NCBI GenBank assembly: GCA_016872115.1
Contig: VHBC01000001.1
Location: 124,001 to 188,000 of the forward strand
DNA: 64,000 nt
Direction of reading: 5' to 3'
From: Sphingomonadales bacterium
GTDB lineage: Bacteria > Bacteroidota > Bacteroidia > Flavobacteriales_D > Crocinitomicaceae
The stretch's first letter is position 1; each line of letters opens with the position of its first letter. Positions 20,054 through 29,698 of the stretch are shown in pieces. The notes under the pieces are model-generated. The model saw only the letters and a list, made by a program, of their open reading frames with translations. It made no database searches and was not told the DNA's origin. The position numbers were made by a program, and so were the translations under genes.

Positions 20054-21127
20054 ATGTCTGGAGTTTCAGTACAATTTCCCGTTACCCACAACACCAAAAG
20101 CAATCTAGCCAATGTCGATTGGGACAATCTGCCATTTGGAAAAATCTTTGCTGACCACATGTTCGTCATGGAATACGCAAATGGTGCCTGGAAGCAAGGA
20201 GAAATATTGCCTTTTGGTCCAATAGCTATGCATCCAGCAATGTCTGCCATTCACTATGGTCAGTCTATTTTTGAAGGTATGAAAGCGTATCGTAATCAAT
20301 CTGACGAAGTTGTCTTGTTTAGACCCGAGCTCAATGCACGTCGTTTTACCGAGTCCGCTGCGCGCATGTGCATGCCTGAACTGCCAGAAGAAATTTTTTT
20401 AGAAGCCGTCAAACAGCTTGTTGCACTAGATGCAGCTTGGGTTACCAATAAACCCGGCTACGCCCTTTATATCCGTCCATTCATGTTTGCCACTGACGAA
20501 TTTGTCGGTATCAAACCTTCAGACACTTACAAATTTGTCATCATTAGTTCGCCAGTAGGTGCATATTACGCGGAGCCCGTTCGCGTTAAAATTGAAGAGC
20601 ATTACACCCGTGCTGCTGTAGGCGGAGTTGGCCGAGCTAAAGCTGCAGGCAACTACGGTGCATCGTTATTTCCTGCCAAGCAAGCCCAACAACAAGGTTT
20701 TCATCAGTTGGTTTGGACCGACGCAAAAACCCACACGTTTATTGAAGAATCTGGCACCATGAACATCATGTTTGTGATCAATAATACGCTCATTACGCCT
20801 TCCGAAGATTCCGATACCATTTTAAGAGGAACTACCAAGCGGACTGTCCTGGAATTAGCCGCCTCTTGGGGTATTCCAATTGAAGAACGCCCGGTTACAG
20901 TAGAAGAAATTATAACCGCCGCTAAAAACGGCACGCTGCAAGAAGCTTTTGGTGCGGGTACTGCTGCAACTATTGCTCCGATCGCAATTATTGGTTACCG
21001 AGATGAAAAAATCGAATTGCCAGCATTAGAAACCAGAGAGATGTCCTTGAAAATCAAGACTTTTCTACACGAAGTCAAATCTGGCGCCATTGAAGACACC
21101 CACCACTGGGTTCAAAAAGTTTGTTGA
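20054..21127 (+). CDS. ilvE: Branched-chain-amino-acid aminotransferase
   Basis: 'FADHMFVMEYANGAWKQGEILPFGPIAMHPAMSAIHYGQSIFEGMKAYR', 'EESGTMNIMFV', 'EAFGAGTAATI'. ATG at 20054 preferred; the 53-aa ORF extension would run into recQ. Confidence 0.95.
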   Translation: MSGVSVQFPVTHNTKSNLANVDWDNLPFGKIFADHMFVMEYANGAWKQGEILPFGPIAMHPAMSAIHYGQSIFEGMKAYRNQSDEVVLFRPELNARRFTESAARMCMPELPEEIFLEAVKQLVALDAAWVTNKPGYALYIRPFMFATDEFVGIKPSDTYKFVIISSPVGAYYAEPVRVKIEEHYTRAAVGGVGRAKAAGNYGASLFPAKQAQQQGFHQLVWTDAKTHTFIEESGTMNIMFVINNTLITPSEDSDTILRGTTKRTVLELAASWGIPIEERPVTVEEIITAAKNGTLQEAFGAGTAATIAPIAIIGYRDEKIELPALETREMSLKIKTFLHEVKSGAIEDTHHWVQKVC

Positions 21128-21130
21128 TTT

Positions 21131-22498
21131 GTGAAAAAAACGCAAACGACGCATCTTTGGAGTATGCGCCATTTTTGCTTGTTTCTTTTGTTTTTTGGCT
21201 CCTTTTTAACAGAAGCCCAAAACCTACTATTGACTTTCAAAGACAATAAAACCAACGAACCCATCCCAAATGTTCAGTGTTTATTAATCCTCAAGAACGA
21301 TACGCTCAGGGATTTTAGCAACCAAAATGGCAACATAGCTTTTAATTTGAAAGAATTGGAGCAAGCAACCCAAGTCGCCTTTTCTTTTGCGCACCCCATT
21401 TATCAAGAAGGTCAAAAGCAGCTTTTTTTTGACCCAAAAAAAGACACCAATCAGTTCACTTATTTTCTCAAACCTACGCGCATACAAGAAACACCTGGCA
21501 TTACTGTAAAACCCAATCAGCCAGATACCGTATTTGCCTCTAAAAACTACAATGTAGCTGACTTTGAGTTGGGTGAAAGTGGTGAACTTTTTTTGTTGAC
21601 CTACGAGAAAAATCTGCTCAAAGATGCACAATTGCAATGCATTTGGAAAGACACCACTCTTTTTTTACAGCAGATACCGCAAAGGTCCGTTGGACTTAAA
21701 CGCGATTTTCGTGGAAATGTGCATGTTGAAACGGAGCAACAAATGTATGGCATCAAGCGGGCAGATTCTACGCTCATTTTAGGAACCATCCCCAAGGATT
21801 ACTACTATAAATACATCGCGCCAATTGTCGATACGAGTTTAACCCGTCAGTTTTATTCAAGTTATATCGATATTTACCCCGCCTTCGAATACGGCGCCGT
21901 AGATCTTTTGGACTCCAGTTACAAAGCCATATTACATATTCAAGATGACCTCATGATGGAACTTTACCGTTCTGAGTACAAATGGGTCGATGTTAGGACC
22001 AAACTCTGGGCTAAAAACTTAGAAAACCAAACTGGAATTGATGCTGAAATTTACGTAGGCGCCAATATTTTTACACAGTCTTTGTATTATGAACCTGTTT
22101 ACGCGCCTATGTTTTTGGTGAAAGATACCATCTACATTTTTGATTACCCCAAAGACATGCTTCGCATTTATTCTTTAGATGGGAAGCTACTCAAGTCAGT
22201 TCCTATTTTTCATCATTACCACGCCAAACAAACGGGCTTTCGAAAGAATTTACAACAAGACCGACAAACGGGGTGTATTTATGCCGTGTTCGAGCAGGAG
22301 GGTTACACCTATGTTAGCCAGATTGATTTAACAACTGGTAAAATGATAGGTAAAGTCAAACTTGCCTTTCGTTATGTAGAAAAAGTTCGGATACATGATA
22401 ATGCGGCCTACTTTATTTACCGACCTTTTGAATCCACACAAAGGAAATTTCTCTACAAGCAAAAACTTCCCAATAAGGAGCTTAAGGATGTAGAATAA
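21131..22498 (+). CDS. Secreted protein with carboxypeptidase regulatory-like N-terminal domain, otherwise uncharacterised
   Basis: 455 aa; signal peptide; 'LLLTFKDNKTNEPIPNVQCLLILKNDTLRDFSNQNGNIAFNL' CarboxypepD_reg-like, then a propeller-like region. Confidence 0.7.
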   Translation: MKKTQTTHLWSMRHFCLFLLFFGSFLTEAQNLLLTFKDNKTNEPIPNVQCLLILKNDTLRDFSNQNGNIAFNLKELEQATQVAFSFAHPIYQEGQKQLFFDPKKDTNQFTYFLKPTRIQETPGITVKPNQPDTVFASKNYNVADFELGESGELFLLTYEKNLLKDAQLQCIWKDTTLFLQQIPQRSVGLKRDFRGNVHVETEQQMYGIKRADSTLILGTIPKDYYYKYIAPIVDTSLTRQFYSSYIDIYPAFEYGAVDLLDSSYKAILHIQDDLMMELYRSEYKWVDVRTKLWAKNLENQTGIDAEIYVGANIFTQSLYYEPVYAPMFLVKDTIYIFDYPKDMLRIYSLDGKLLKSVPIFHHYHAKQTGFRKNLQQDRQTGCIYAVFEQEGYTYVSQIDLTTGKMIGKVKLAFRYVEKVRIHDNAAYFIYRPFESTQRKFLYKQKLPNKELKDVE

Positions 22499-23447
22499 CC
22501 TGAATTGAAACAGGCAAATGATCGGAATAACCTCCAAGGTATTTTGGGCCGGCATACGTTCTATTTGGTACTGTTTGGCCTTTGTATTCTGTCAATAAAA
22601 AAGGAAAGCTTTGGATACTACCGCTTTCTTTTTGAATTTGAAATTTGCCGACAAAAGAATTTCCGGAAACCATCATGTGATCCAGTACCTCCCATTCATT
22701 CTTGTAGTTGTAAGACCCGCCAAACGCACCACTGGCTTTGGTTATGAGTGGTGTAAGTTTTTGCGCAACCAACTGAGGGCCAGCATCTGAAGGGTGATCA
22801 TTTAAATCTCCCATAAAGATGATCTTGGCTTTGGGTTCGTTTTTTTGAATGGAATCTATGAATTGTGTAGCCATCTGAGCTGCTTTGAGCCTCCTTGGTG
22901 CGCTTTCATTTGTGCCACCTCTGCGACTCGGCCAATGATTGACCAGCACATAAATGATTTCTTTTTTGTATTTGAATTTGGCCCAAACGATGTCTCGGGT
23001 GCTTGGAATGGTGTCACCGGGTAGGGTAAATCGGATATTATCCGAGGATTTAAGTTGAAGTAAATCTTGCCGATAGAGCAAGCCTACGTCGATGCCGCGT
23101 GCATCTGGACTTTCGTAATGAACAATGCCATAGCGTTTATCTGAACCAACCAAATCAATGAGCACAGCTTTGTTTTCAATTTCACAAACACCCATGATGA
23201 GCGGCATTTGCAGTTCGGTCATGACCTGACGAATATGTTGAATTTTAGCGTTGTATTTTTCGGTATTCCAATTGCTGGCAGCACCGGGCAAAAACTCAGC
23301 GTCATCGTTTGGCCCGTCTATGGTATCAAATAAGTTTTCTACGTTATAAAAGGCAACTGTTTGTATTTGTTGAGCAGTGGTACTTACACTGAAGAATATA
23401 AATAAAAGGAAAAGTTGGTGTTTGAACAGTGTTTGTAAGTACTTCAT
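22482..23447 (-). CDS. Endonuclease/exonuclease/phosphatase family protein (secreted)
   Basis: 'VAFYNVENLFDTIDGPNDDAEFLP', 'VLVNHWPSRRGG', 'IFMGDLNDHPSD', 'GGYSDHLPVSIQV'. Confidence 0.92.
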   Translation of the reverse strand: MKYLQTLFKHQLFLLFIFFSVSTTAQQIQTVAFYNVENLFDTIDGPNDDAEFLPGAASNWNTEKYNAKIQHIRQVMTELQMPLIMGVCEIENKAVLIDLVGSDKRYGIVHYESPDARGIDVGLLYRQDLLQLKSSDNIRFTLPGDTIPSTRDIVWAKFKYKKEIIYVLVNHWPSRRGGTNESAPRRLKAAQMATQFIDSIQKNEPKAKIIFMGDLNDHPSDAGPQLVAQKLTPLITKASGAFGGSYNYKNEWEVLDHMMVSGNSFVGKFQIQKESGSIQSFPFLLTEYKGQTVPNRTYAGPKYLGGYSDHLPVSIQVILHP

Positions 23448-23548
23448 TGTCGCGAGTTAGCAAGTAATCTATCAAATTTATTTCACATTCTTGAACTGAA
23501 TGTGATATTCAAAAATCTTTTCTATTTTTTCTATTTTTTTAAGCAGCG

Positions 23549-24310
23549 CTACCAACTGCCGCCAGAGCCGCCGCCGCCAAAGCTACCACCTCCAAAACCG
23601 CCAAAGCCGCCTCCAGATGAACCGCCACCAAAACCTCCGCTGTAGCCACCAAAATAAAAGAAGCCAGGCCCGCGACCTCGACCACCAAAAGTAGTGCCAC
23701 CGCCACCGCGTTTGATCAATAAATAAAGCACGAGCAAGACGACAATCAGTGCAAAGATACCTCCGATTTTATCGTATTGATGAATGCCGTCACGGTAGCT
23801 TTTTTCGTTGATTTCTCCTTTGGCCAATCCAAATAGCACATCTAGGGCTTGGTTGATGCCTGCAGCATAATTGCCTTCTTTGAATTTTGGGAGTATCTCG
23901 TGTTGCACGATGTCATGACAAGCAAGGTCGGTGATGGCGGCCTCAAGTCCGCGTCCGGGCGCTAGAAAAACCTTACGTCCTCCTAACTCCTCGTTGGGCT
24001 TAATCAAAAATACGACGCCATTGTTTTTGTCTGCTTTTCCGACTCCCCATTGTTCACCGAGTTCGGTGGCGTAATGCCAAGGTTCGTCGTAGTTGATGTC
24101 ATCGACAATGACGATGGTGATTTCGTTGCTGGTTTCTTGCTCAAATCGATCGAGTCTTTCTTCGATTTGCGCCATTTGGTCAGCACTCAGAATGGATAAT
24201 TGGGAGTAATTATTTAGAAAGCGAGGAGGGGATAGCGGTGCGGGATATTGCCCGTAGAGTTGAAGGCTTAAAAAGCTTGCGAAGAAGAAAAATAGTAGTG
24301 CTTTTTTCAT
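23549..24310 (-). CDS. TPM domain (YgcG-like) membrane protein with Gly-rich C-terminus
   Basis: 'VNNYSQLSILSADQMAQIEERLDRFEQETSNEITIVIV' TPM fold, one TM helix, tail 'GGYSGGFGGGSSGGGFGGFGGGSFGGGGSGGSW'. Confidence 0.92.
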   Translation of the reverse strand: MKKALLFFFFASFLSLQLYGQYPAPLSPPRFLNNYSQLSILSADQMAQIEERLDRFEQETSNEITIVIVDDINYDEPWHYATELGEQWGVGKADKNNGVVFLIKPNEELGGRKVFLAPGRGLEAAITDLACHDIVQHEILPKFKEGNYAAGINQALDVLFGLAKGEINEKSYRDGIHQYDKIGGIFALIVVLLVLYLLIKRGGGGTTFGGRGRGPGFFYFGGYSGGFGGGSSGGGFGGFGGGSFGGGGSGGSW

Positions 24311-24726
24311 CCGAAACTGATGTCGTTAGAGAGTTCGTTTTGGTCGTTAGTCAATGGCGGAAAAAATTCGGCGAGCTTTTGACCAGCGTGTGTAATTCCT
24401 TCGCACAAACCCTCGGCAATTTGCTTTTCTTTAAAATGGATAAGCATGCGGTCTCGAACGCTATTCCAGAAGTTTGTAGGCACTTTGGCGTCTATACCGG
24501 TGTCTCCGATGATGGCAAATTTTTGATCTTGAAATGCGAGATAAATCAGGACGCCATTGCGTTGCGCAGTTTGCTGCATGCCCAATTGATGAAAAACTTC
24601 AATTGCGCGTGCGACGGGTTCCTTAGAACAGGAGGCTTCGAGGTGCACGCGCAACTCGCCGCTGGTAGCCCGTTCAGCAGCAGCGATACAAGCCAATACT
24701 TTTTGTTGTTGAGCGGCGTCGAGCAT
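24307..24726 (-). CDS. TPM domain-containing protein
   Basis: 'AAERATSGELRVHLEASC...FHQLGMQQTAQRNGVLIYLAFQDQKFAIIGDTGIDAKV'. Confidence 0.92.
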   Translation of the reverse strand: MLDAAQQQKVLACIAAAERATSGELRVHLEASCSKEPVARAIEVFHQLGMQQTAQRNGVLIYLAFQDQKFAIIGDTGIDAKVPTNFWNSVRDRMLIHFKEKQIAEGLCEGITHAGQKLAEFFPPLTNDQNELSNDISFG

Positions 24727-25280
24727 TAAAATTTCACCTTTGGTGCGTTCTCCGAGCCAGCTGCTGCCACGAATCCTTCTTTTCTCGGGAATTCTTCACC
24801 ATTTAAGAAAAAGCGCGCAAAAAAGCCACGGATATGGGTATTGTATTCTTTTACAGCTGAATTGTAGTTGTCGCGCTCTGTTTTGATGCGGTTTTCAGTG
24901 CCTTCTAGTTGGCTTTGGAACTGACTGAAATTTTCGGTAGATCTAATTTGTGGATACGCTTCGTAGGCCAAATTGATGGCAGTGTTGATTTTGCGCCCCA
25001 TGAGCTCGAGGTCTTGTGGTGTTTTGGCGCCAACAATTCCAGCACGCGCTTGTGTAACTTGTGTGAGGATGTCTTTTTCATTTGCGGCCGCTCCTTTTAC
25101 AGTTTCTAAAAGGTTTGGAATGAGGTCTGCACGTCGCTGGTAAGCTGATTGTACATTGGCAAATTTTTCATCTAGACCCTCTTGTAAGCCCACGGCTTTG
25201 TTATACATATTGTAGTAGCCTAAGAAAAGGAATAAGAGTAGGGCGCCTATGGCAGCCAATACGACATAAATTGGTTTCAT
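24726..25280 (-). CDS. LemA family protein
   Basis: 'YNMYNKAVGLQEGLDEKFANVQSAYQRRADLIPNLLETVKGAA...QARAGI'. ATG at 25280 (MKPIYVV) preferred over the ORF start at 25361. Confidence 0.94.
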   Translation of the reverse strand: MKPIYVVLAAIGALLLFLFLGYYNMYNKAVGLQEGLDEKFANVQSAYQRRADLIPNLLETVKGAAANEKDILTQVTQARAGIVGAKTPQDLELMGRKINTAINLAYEAYPQIRSTENFSQFQSQLEGTENRIKTERDNYNSAVKEYNTHIRGFFARFFLNGEEFPRKEGFVAAAGSENAPKVKF

Positions 25281-25400
25281 TTTTAAGATATTAATTGTTT
25301 GTTGTGCGATATGCAAATTATGTTCCAAGTTACAAAAATGACACAATGGCAGTTTGCGCACCTTGTTTTTTTTTCTTCTTTTCTTTCTTGTTGAAAACTT

Positions 25401-25440
25401 TTGTTTATTAATTAATCATTTTATTGTTTAATTATTAATC
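25401..25440. repeat. Two imperfect 17-bp direct repeats, TTGTTTATTAATTAATC and TTGTTTAATTATTAATC
   Basis: Copies at 25401-25417 and 25424-25440, 15/17 identical, 23-bp start-to-start spacing, in the AT-rich intergenic region upstream of dinB. Confidence 0.6.
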
Positions 25441-25508
25441 AATATTATTAATTTTACAGCACCAACCAATCGAACTTTTATTGTTTCACTCTTTAACTGA
25501 CAGTACCT

Positions 25509-26726
25509 ATGGCTACGCGTCGTTCGATTGTTCATATGGACCTCGACACCTTTTTTGTTTCCTGTGAGCGCCTGCTAGACAGCCGCCTCAACCACAAACC
25601 CTTGCTCATTGGCGGCACCAGCGAAAGGGGAGTGGTGGCCTCTTGTAGTTACGAGGCCCGTCGTTTTGGCGTGCGCTCTGGTATGTCTATGAAAATGGCC
25701 AAAGAACGCTGTCCAGAAGCCATTTGCATCAAGGGCAACACCCAAACCTACAGCAAGTTCTCTAGAATGGTGACCGACATCGTCAAAGAGGCTTCGCCTG
25801 TCTATGAAAAAATGTCCATCGATGAATTTTACATTGACTTCACCGGAATGGACCGCTTCTTTGGCATCTGGACCTACGCTTCTGAACTGCGCCACCGCAT
25901 TATCAAAGAAACCGGTTTGCCTATTTCTTTTGGCTTATCCGAAAACAAAACAGTTTCTAAAGTGGCCACCGGAGAGGCGAAACCCAATAATCAGCTTCAT
26001 ATCAACTATGGTACTGAAAAAGACTTTTTGGCACCCCTTTCCGTTCAGAAAATCCCGATGGTAGGGCCCAAAACTTACCAAACACTTTGCAGCTTAGGCG
26101 TTAAAAAAATCGGTACCCTGCAGGCATTGCCACTCGAGCTTGTGGAGCAAGCTCTCGGTGAAAACGGTCGACATATTTGGTCCAAGGCCCAAGGCATAGA
26201 CCGTAGCCCTGTAGAACCCTACAACGAGCGCAAATCTATTTCCAACGAGCGCACCTTTCATCAAGACACCACCGACATCGCTAAACTCAGTGGCATTTTG
26301 GCTGCCATGGCAGAAAACCTCGCTTTTCAGCTCAGGCGGGCCGGAAAACTAGCCGGTACCGTCACTGTTAAGGTGCGCTATGCAGACTTCCAAACCCAAA
26401 CCCTCCAACAACAAATCCCTTATACGTCCGCAGACCACGAACTCCTGCCATTGGTACAAGAACTTTTTAAGCGGCTTTACCAACGGCGCGTTTTAGTGCG
26501 CCTCATCGGTGTGCGTTTCAGTTCTTTGGTCGGTGGTGCGCACCAACTCCAACTTTTTGACCAAGACCTTTCTTACCCTGCACTTTACAAAGCGCTCGAT
26601 CACATCCGAGAACGCTACGGAGACCGCGCCATTCTGCGGGCTGCAGGCCTAGAAGCGCGCAGCATTGGCCACTACAACCCTTTTGACGGTGAGCCACCTA
26701 TCTTGCTTGCCAATCGTAGCGTCTAA
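25509..26726 (+). CDS. dinB: DNA polymerase IV (Y-family)
   Basis: 'HMDLDTFFVSCERLLD', 'SYEARRFGVRSGMSM', catalytic 'SIDEFYIDFTGMD', 'GLSENKTVSKVATGEAKPN'. Confidence 0.96.
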   Translation: MATRRSIVHMDLDTFFVSCERLLDSRLNHKPLLIGGTSERGVVASCSYEARRFGVRSGMSMKMAKERCPEAICIKGNTQTYSKFSRMVTDIVKEASPVYEKMSIDEFYIDFTGMDRFFGIWTYASELRHRIIKETGLPISFGLSENKTVSKVATGEAKPNNQLHINYGTEKDFLAPLSVQKIPMVGPKTYQTLCSLGVKKIGTLQALPLELVEQALGENGRHIWSKAQGIDRSPVEPYNERKSISNERTFHQDTTDIAKLSGILAAMAENLAFQLRRAGKLAGTVTVKVRYADFQTQTLQQQIPYTSADHELLPLVQELFKRLYQRRVLVRLIGVRFSSLVGGAHQLQLFDQDLSYPALYKALDHIRERYGDRAILRAAGLEARSIGHYNPFDGEPPILLANRSV

Positions 26727-26746
26727 AATCAAATTAAGGGCTACAA

Positions 26747-29698
26747 ATGCGCGCACACTCTTGTTTTAGCCTAGGCTACGGTATTCTCAAGCCCGAAGAA
26801 TTGGTTGCTTGGGCCGTTGAAAACGGGCTGCAACAACTCTTGCTCACCGACATCAACCACACCGGTTCTGGTTTGGCATTTGTGCGCGCAGCTCAAAACC
26901 ACGGTCTTAAATCTTTACTTGGTGTTGAGCTGCGCAACGGCTTTGTGCAAATAGCCACCATTATTGCGCGAAACAACACCGGTTTCCAAGAACTCAATGC
27001 TTATTTAACAGCACACTTGCTTGGCGCAAAGCCCTTTATTTTGCCGCTGCCTGCCTTTGAAAACTGTTGGATTTGGTATCCGCTGCAGCAGCACCCGAGT
27101 ACGCTAAGCTCCCATGAATTTATTGCGGTGCAGCCCGGTCAAATCATTCAATGGCTACGCCGGCAGCAACCTTTTGAACACCACAAATATGTCGCTGATA
27201 TTCCCATGAGTTTCAGGCATAAACGCGATCACAACACCCATCGCTTGTTGCGCGCCATTACCAACAATTGTTTGCTCTCCAAGTTACCGCAACAAGAACA
27301 AGCGCCGCCCACCGAAAAGTTTCTCACTGCGCAGCAGTGCTCGGTTGCTTTTGGGGCGGCGCCCGAGTTACTTGCCAACACCCAAGCTTTACTTGCGCAA
27401 TGTTATATTCAGTTTGATTTCGGAGAAGCTGCAACACCCCAACAACCCCAACACTTATTTGGCTCCAAAGCCGGAGACCAACAACGCCTCAAGGAACTTT
27501 GTGCCGAAGGCCTCAGCTACCGCTACCACACCATCACCGATGAAATCATTGCGCGCATCGAAATGGAGATCGACGTCATTACCGAAAAAGACTATCTATC
27601 TTATTTTTTAATTACCCATGACTTCACTTCTTATGCAAGAAGCAAAGGGTATTTTTATGTAGGGCGGGGTAGTGGGGCCAACAGCATTGTGGCGTATCTC
27701 TTGCGCATTACCGACGTCGATCCGCTAGAACTCGACCTCTATTTTGAGCGCTTCATCAATCTATATCGCAAAAACCCACCAGATTTCGACATCGATTTCT
27801 CTTGGAAAGACCGCGACGACGTCGTTCGGTATCTCTTTGAACGCTACCCCAATGCAGCATGGCTTTGCACCTACAGTACTTTTCAGTACCGCGCTTGTAT
27901 CCATGAACTCAGCAAAGTTTTTGGTTTACCAGCAGGTGTTAGTAAGACGCTCAGTAGAGGAAAAGGAAGTTTGGCAGAGTTTTCTGAATTGGGTGCACTC
28001 GTTTTGCGCTACGCCAAATACATAGAAGGCTTGCCTTCGCACCTGAGTGTGCACGCTGGCGGAATTGTCATTAGTGAAAAGCCCCTAAGTACCTTTGCTG
28101 CCTGTTTTTTACCGCCCAAAGGCTATCCCTGCACGCAGTTTTCTATGCTAGAAGCCGAAGACGTCGGGCTCTATAAATTCGATGTCTTAAGCCAGCGCGG
28201 GCTTGGTAAAATTGCCGAAGCACTGCAACTCATTGCGCAAAGCAACTCAAAAGAAGAACTTCAAGATATCCACAACATCCAAGTACTAAAACAAGACCCG
28301 AAAATAGCGCTGTTTTTACGCAAGGGTTGGGCCCTCGGGTGCTTCTACGTGGAGTCACCCGCCATGCGCATGCTGCTGATCAAATTGCAAGTAGACAACT
28401 ACCTTGCATTAGTAGCAGCTAGTTCTATTATCAGGCCCGGTGTTTCGCAGTCCGGCATGATGCGCGAATACATCTTGCGCCACCGAGATGTGCAAAAGCG
28501 CCAAGAAGTACACCCACTATTACTTGCCATTATGCCAGACACCTACGGCGTTATGGTGTATCAAGAAGATGTCATCAAAGTAGCTCATTATTTGGCTGGC
28601 CTAAGTTTAGCCGAAGCCGATGTCTTGCGGCGCGGTATGTCGGGCAAATTTCGCTCGCGTAGCGAGTTTCTACAAGTGAAAAACCGCTTTCTAGAAGCCT
28701 GCGCAGCGCGCGGCCACAACCCTTCGTTTTCGGCCGACATTTGGCGTCAAATAGAAAGTTTTGCAGGTTACGCCTTTTCAAAAGGGCACTCTGCTTCTTA
28801 TGCAGTAGAGAGCTATCAAAGCCTTTATCTTAAAGCGCATTTTCCGCTTGCTTATCTCACGGCTTGTATCAATAATTTTGGAGGCTACTACCGCACCGAA
28901 ATCTACGTACATGAAGCACGTCGTTTTGGTGCTCAAATAGAAGCGCCTTGCATTAACGAGGGCGCCTATCAATGCATATTAAGAGACACACGCCTCATTC
29001 TTGGTTTCAATCTTGTTTCAGGTATTGAAGCGCTACTCATCGAAAAAATCGTCGCAGAGCGCACGCAAAATGGGCGCTTCTCTGATCTTGAAAATCTTTT
29101 CAGAAGAATCTTCATTCCCCTTGAACAACTCAGTATTTTGATCCGAATAGGCGCACTGCGTTGTTTTGAACAATCCCGAAAAGCCCTCTTATGGCAAGCT
29201 CATTTTTACCACCGGCAATACCATAACAAGACACCTAAAGCCGAACTTTTTGAAATCAAACGTAAAAAACACCCACTTCCCTTACTTGAAGAGCACCCCT
29301 TAGAAATTGTTTTCGAACAATTTGAACTTCTTGGTTTTCCACTTTGCGATCCTTTTTCGCTCTTGGCTAAGCCCTTGCCAAGCACTTATATTTTAGCCAA
29401 AGATTTTCCGAAATACAGCAAGCAACAAATTCAAACCTTTGGTTATTTAGTGAGCATTAAACAAACCAAAACGAGTAAAGGCGAAACCATGTCTTTTGGC
29501 ACCTTCCTCGATCCAAGCGGTGATTTTATAGACACCGTCCATTTTCCTGAAATCGCCACCAACTTCCCATTCTACGGGAAAGGAATTTACCATATCCGCG
29601 GTAAAATCACAGAAGAATACACGTATTTCACCTTAGAAGTAAGCTACCAAGAAAAACTTCCTTTTGCAGAAGATGTCAGATTAGCAATAAGACCTTAA
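26747..29698 (+). CDS. DNA polymerase III alpha subunit-like (short DnaE / DnaE2-like) protein
   Basis: 983 aa; PHP-like N-terminus, palm motif 'NPPDFDIDFSWKDRDDVVRYLFERYP', 'GRGSGANSIVAYLL', 'GVMVYQEDVIKVAHYLAGLSLAEADVLRRGM', 'YAFSKGHSASYAV', C-terminal OB-like region. Confidence 0.93.
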   Translation: MRAHSCFSLGYGILKPEELVAWAVENGLQQLLLTDINHTGSGLAFVRAAQNHGLKSLLGVELRNGFVQIATIIARNNTGFQELNAYLTAHLLGAKPFILPLPAFENCWIWYPLQQHPSTLSSHEFIAVQPGQIIQWLRRQQPFEHHKYVADIPMSFRHKRDHNTHRLLRAITNNCLLSKLPQQEQAPPTEKFLTAQQCSVAFGAAPELLANTQALLAQCYIQFDFGEAATPQQPQHLFGSKAGDQQRLKELCAEGLSYRYHTITDEIIARIEMEIDVITEKDYLSYFLITHDFTSYARSKGYFYVGRGSGANSIVAYLLRITDVDPLELDLYFERFINLYRKNPPDFDIDFSWKDRDDVVRYLFERYPNAAWLCTYSTFQYRACIHELSKVFGLPAGVSKTLSRGKGSLAEFSELGALVLRYAKYIEGLPSHLSVHAGGIVISEKPLSTFAACFLPPKGYPCTQFSMLEAEDVGLYKFDVLSQRGLGKIAEALQLIAQSNSKEELQDIHNIQVLKQDPKIALFLRKGWALGCFYVESPAMRMLLIKLQVDNYLALVAASSIIRPGVSQSGMMREYILRHRDVQKRQEVHPLLLAIMPDTYGVMVYQEDVIKVAHYLAGLSLAEADVLRRGMSGKFRSRSEFLQVKNRFLEACAARGHNPSFSADIWRQIESFAGYAFSKGHSASYAVESYQSLYLKAHFPLAYLTACINNFGGYYRTEIYVHEARRFGAQIEAPCINEGAYQCILRDTRLILGFNLVSGIEALLIEKIVAERTQNGRFSDLENLFRRIFIPLEQLSILIRIGALRCFEQSRKALLWQAHFYHRQYHNKTPKAELFEIKRKKHPLPLLEEHPLEIVFEQFELLGFPLCDPFSLLAKPLPSTYILAKDFPKYSKQQIQTFGYLVSIKQTKTSKGETMSFGTFLDPSGDFIDTVHFPEIATNFPFYGKGIYHIRGKITEEYTYFTLEVSYQEKLPFAEDVRLAIRP

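Noticed and set aside
23549-23700. GC-rich tandem-like repeat (CCGCC/ACCACC) that could look like a DNA repeat element
   Set aside because: Explained by the Gly-rich coding tail of the TPM protein.
24238-24729. 163-aa plus-strand ORF
   Set aside because: Antisense to the well-supported TPM genes; shadow ORF with no recognisable motif.
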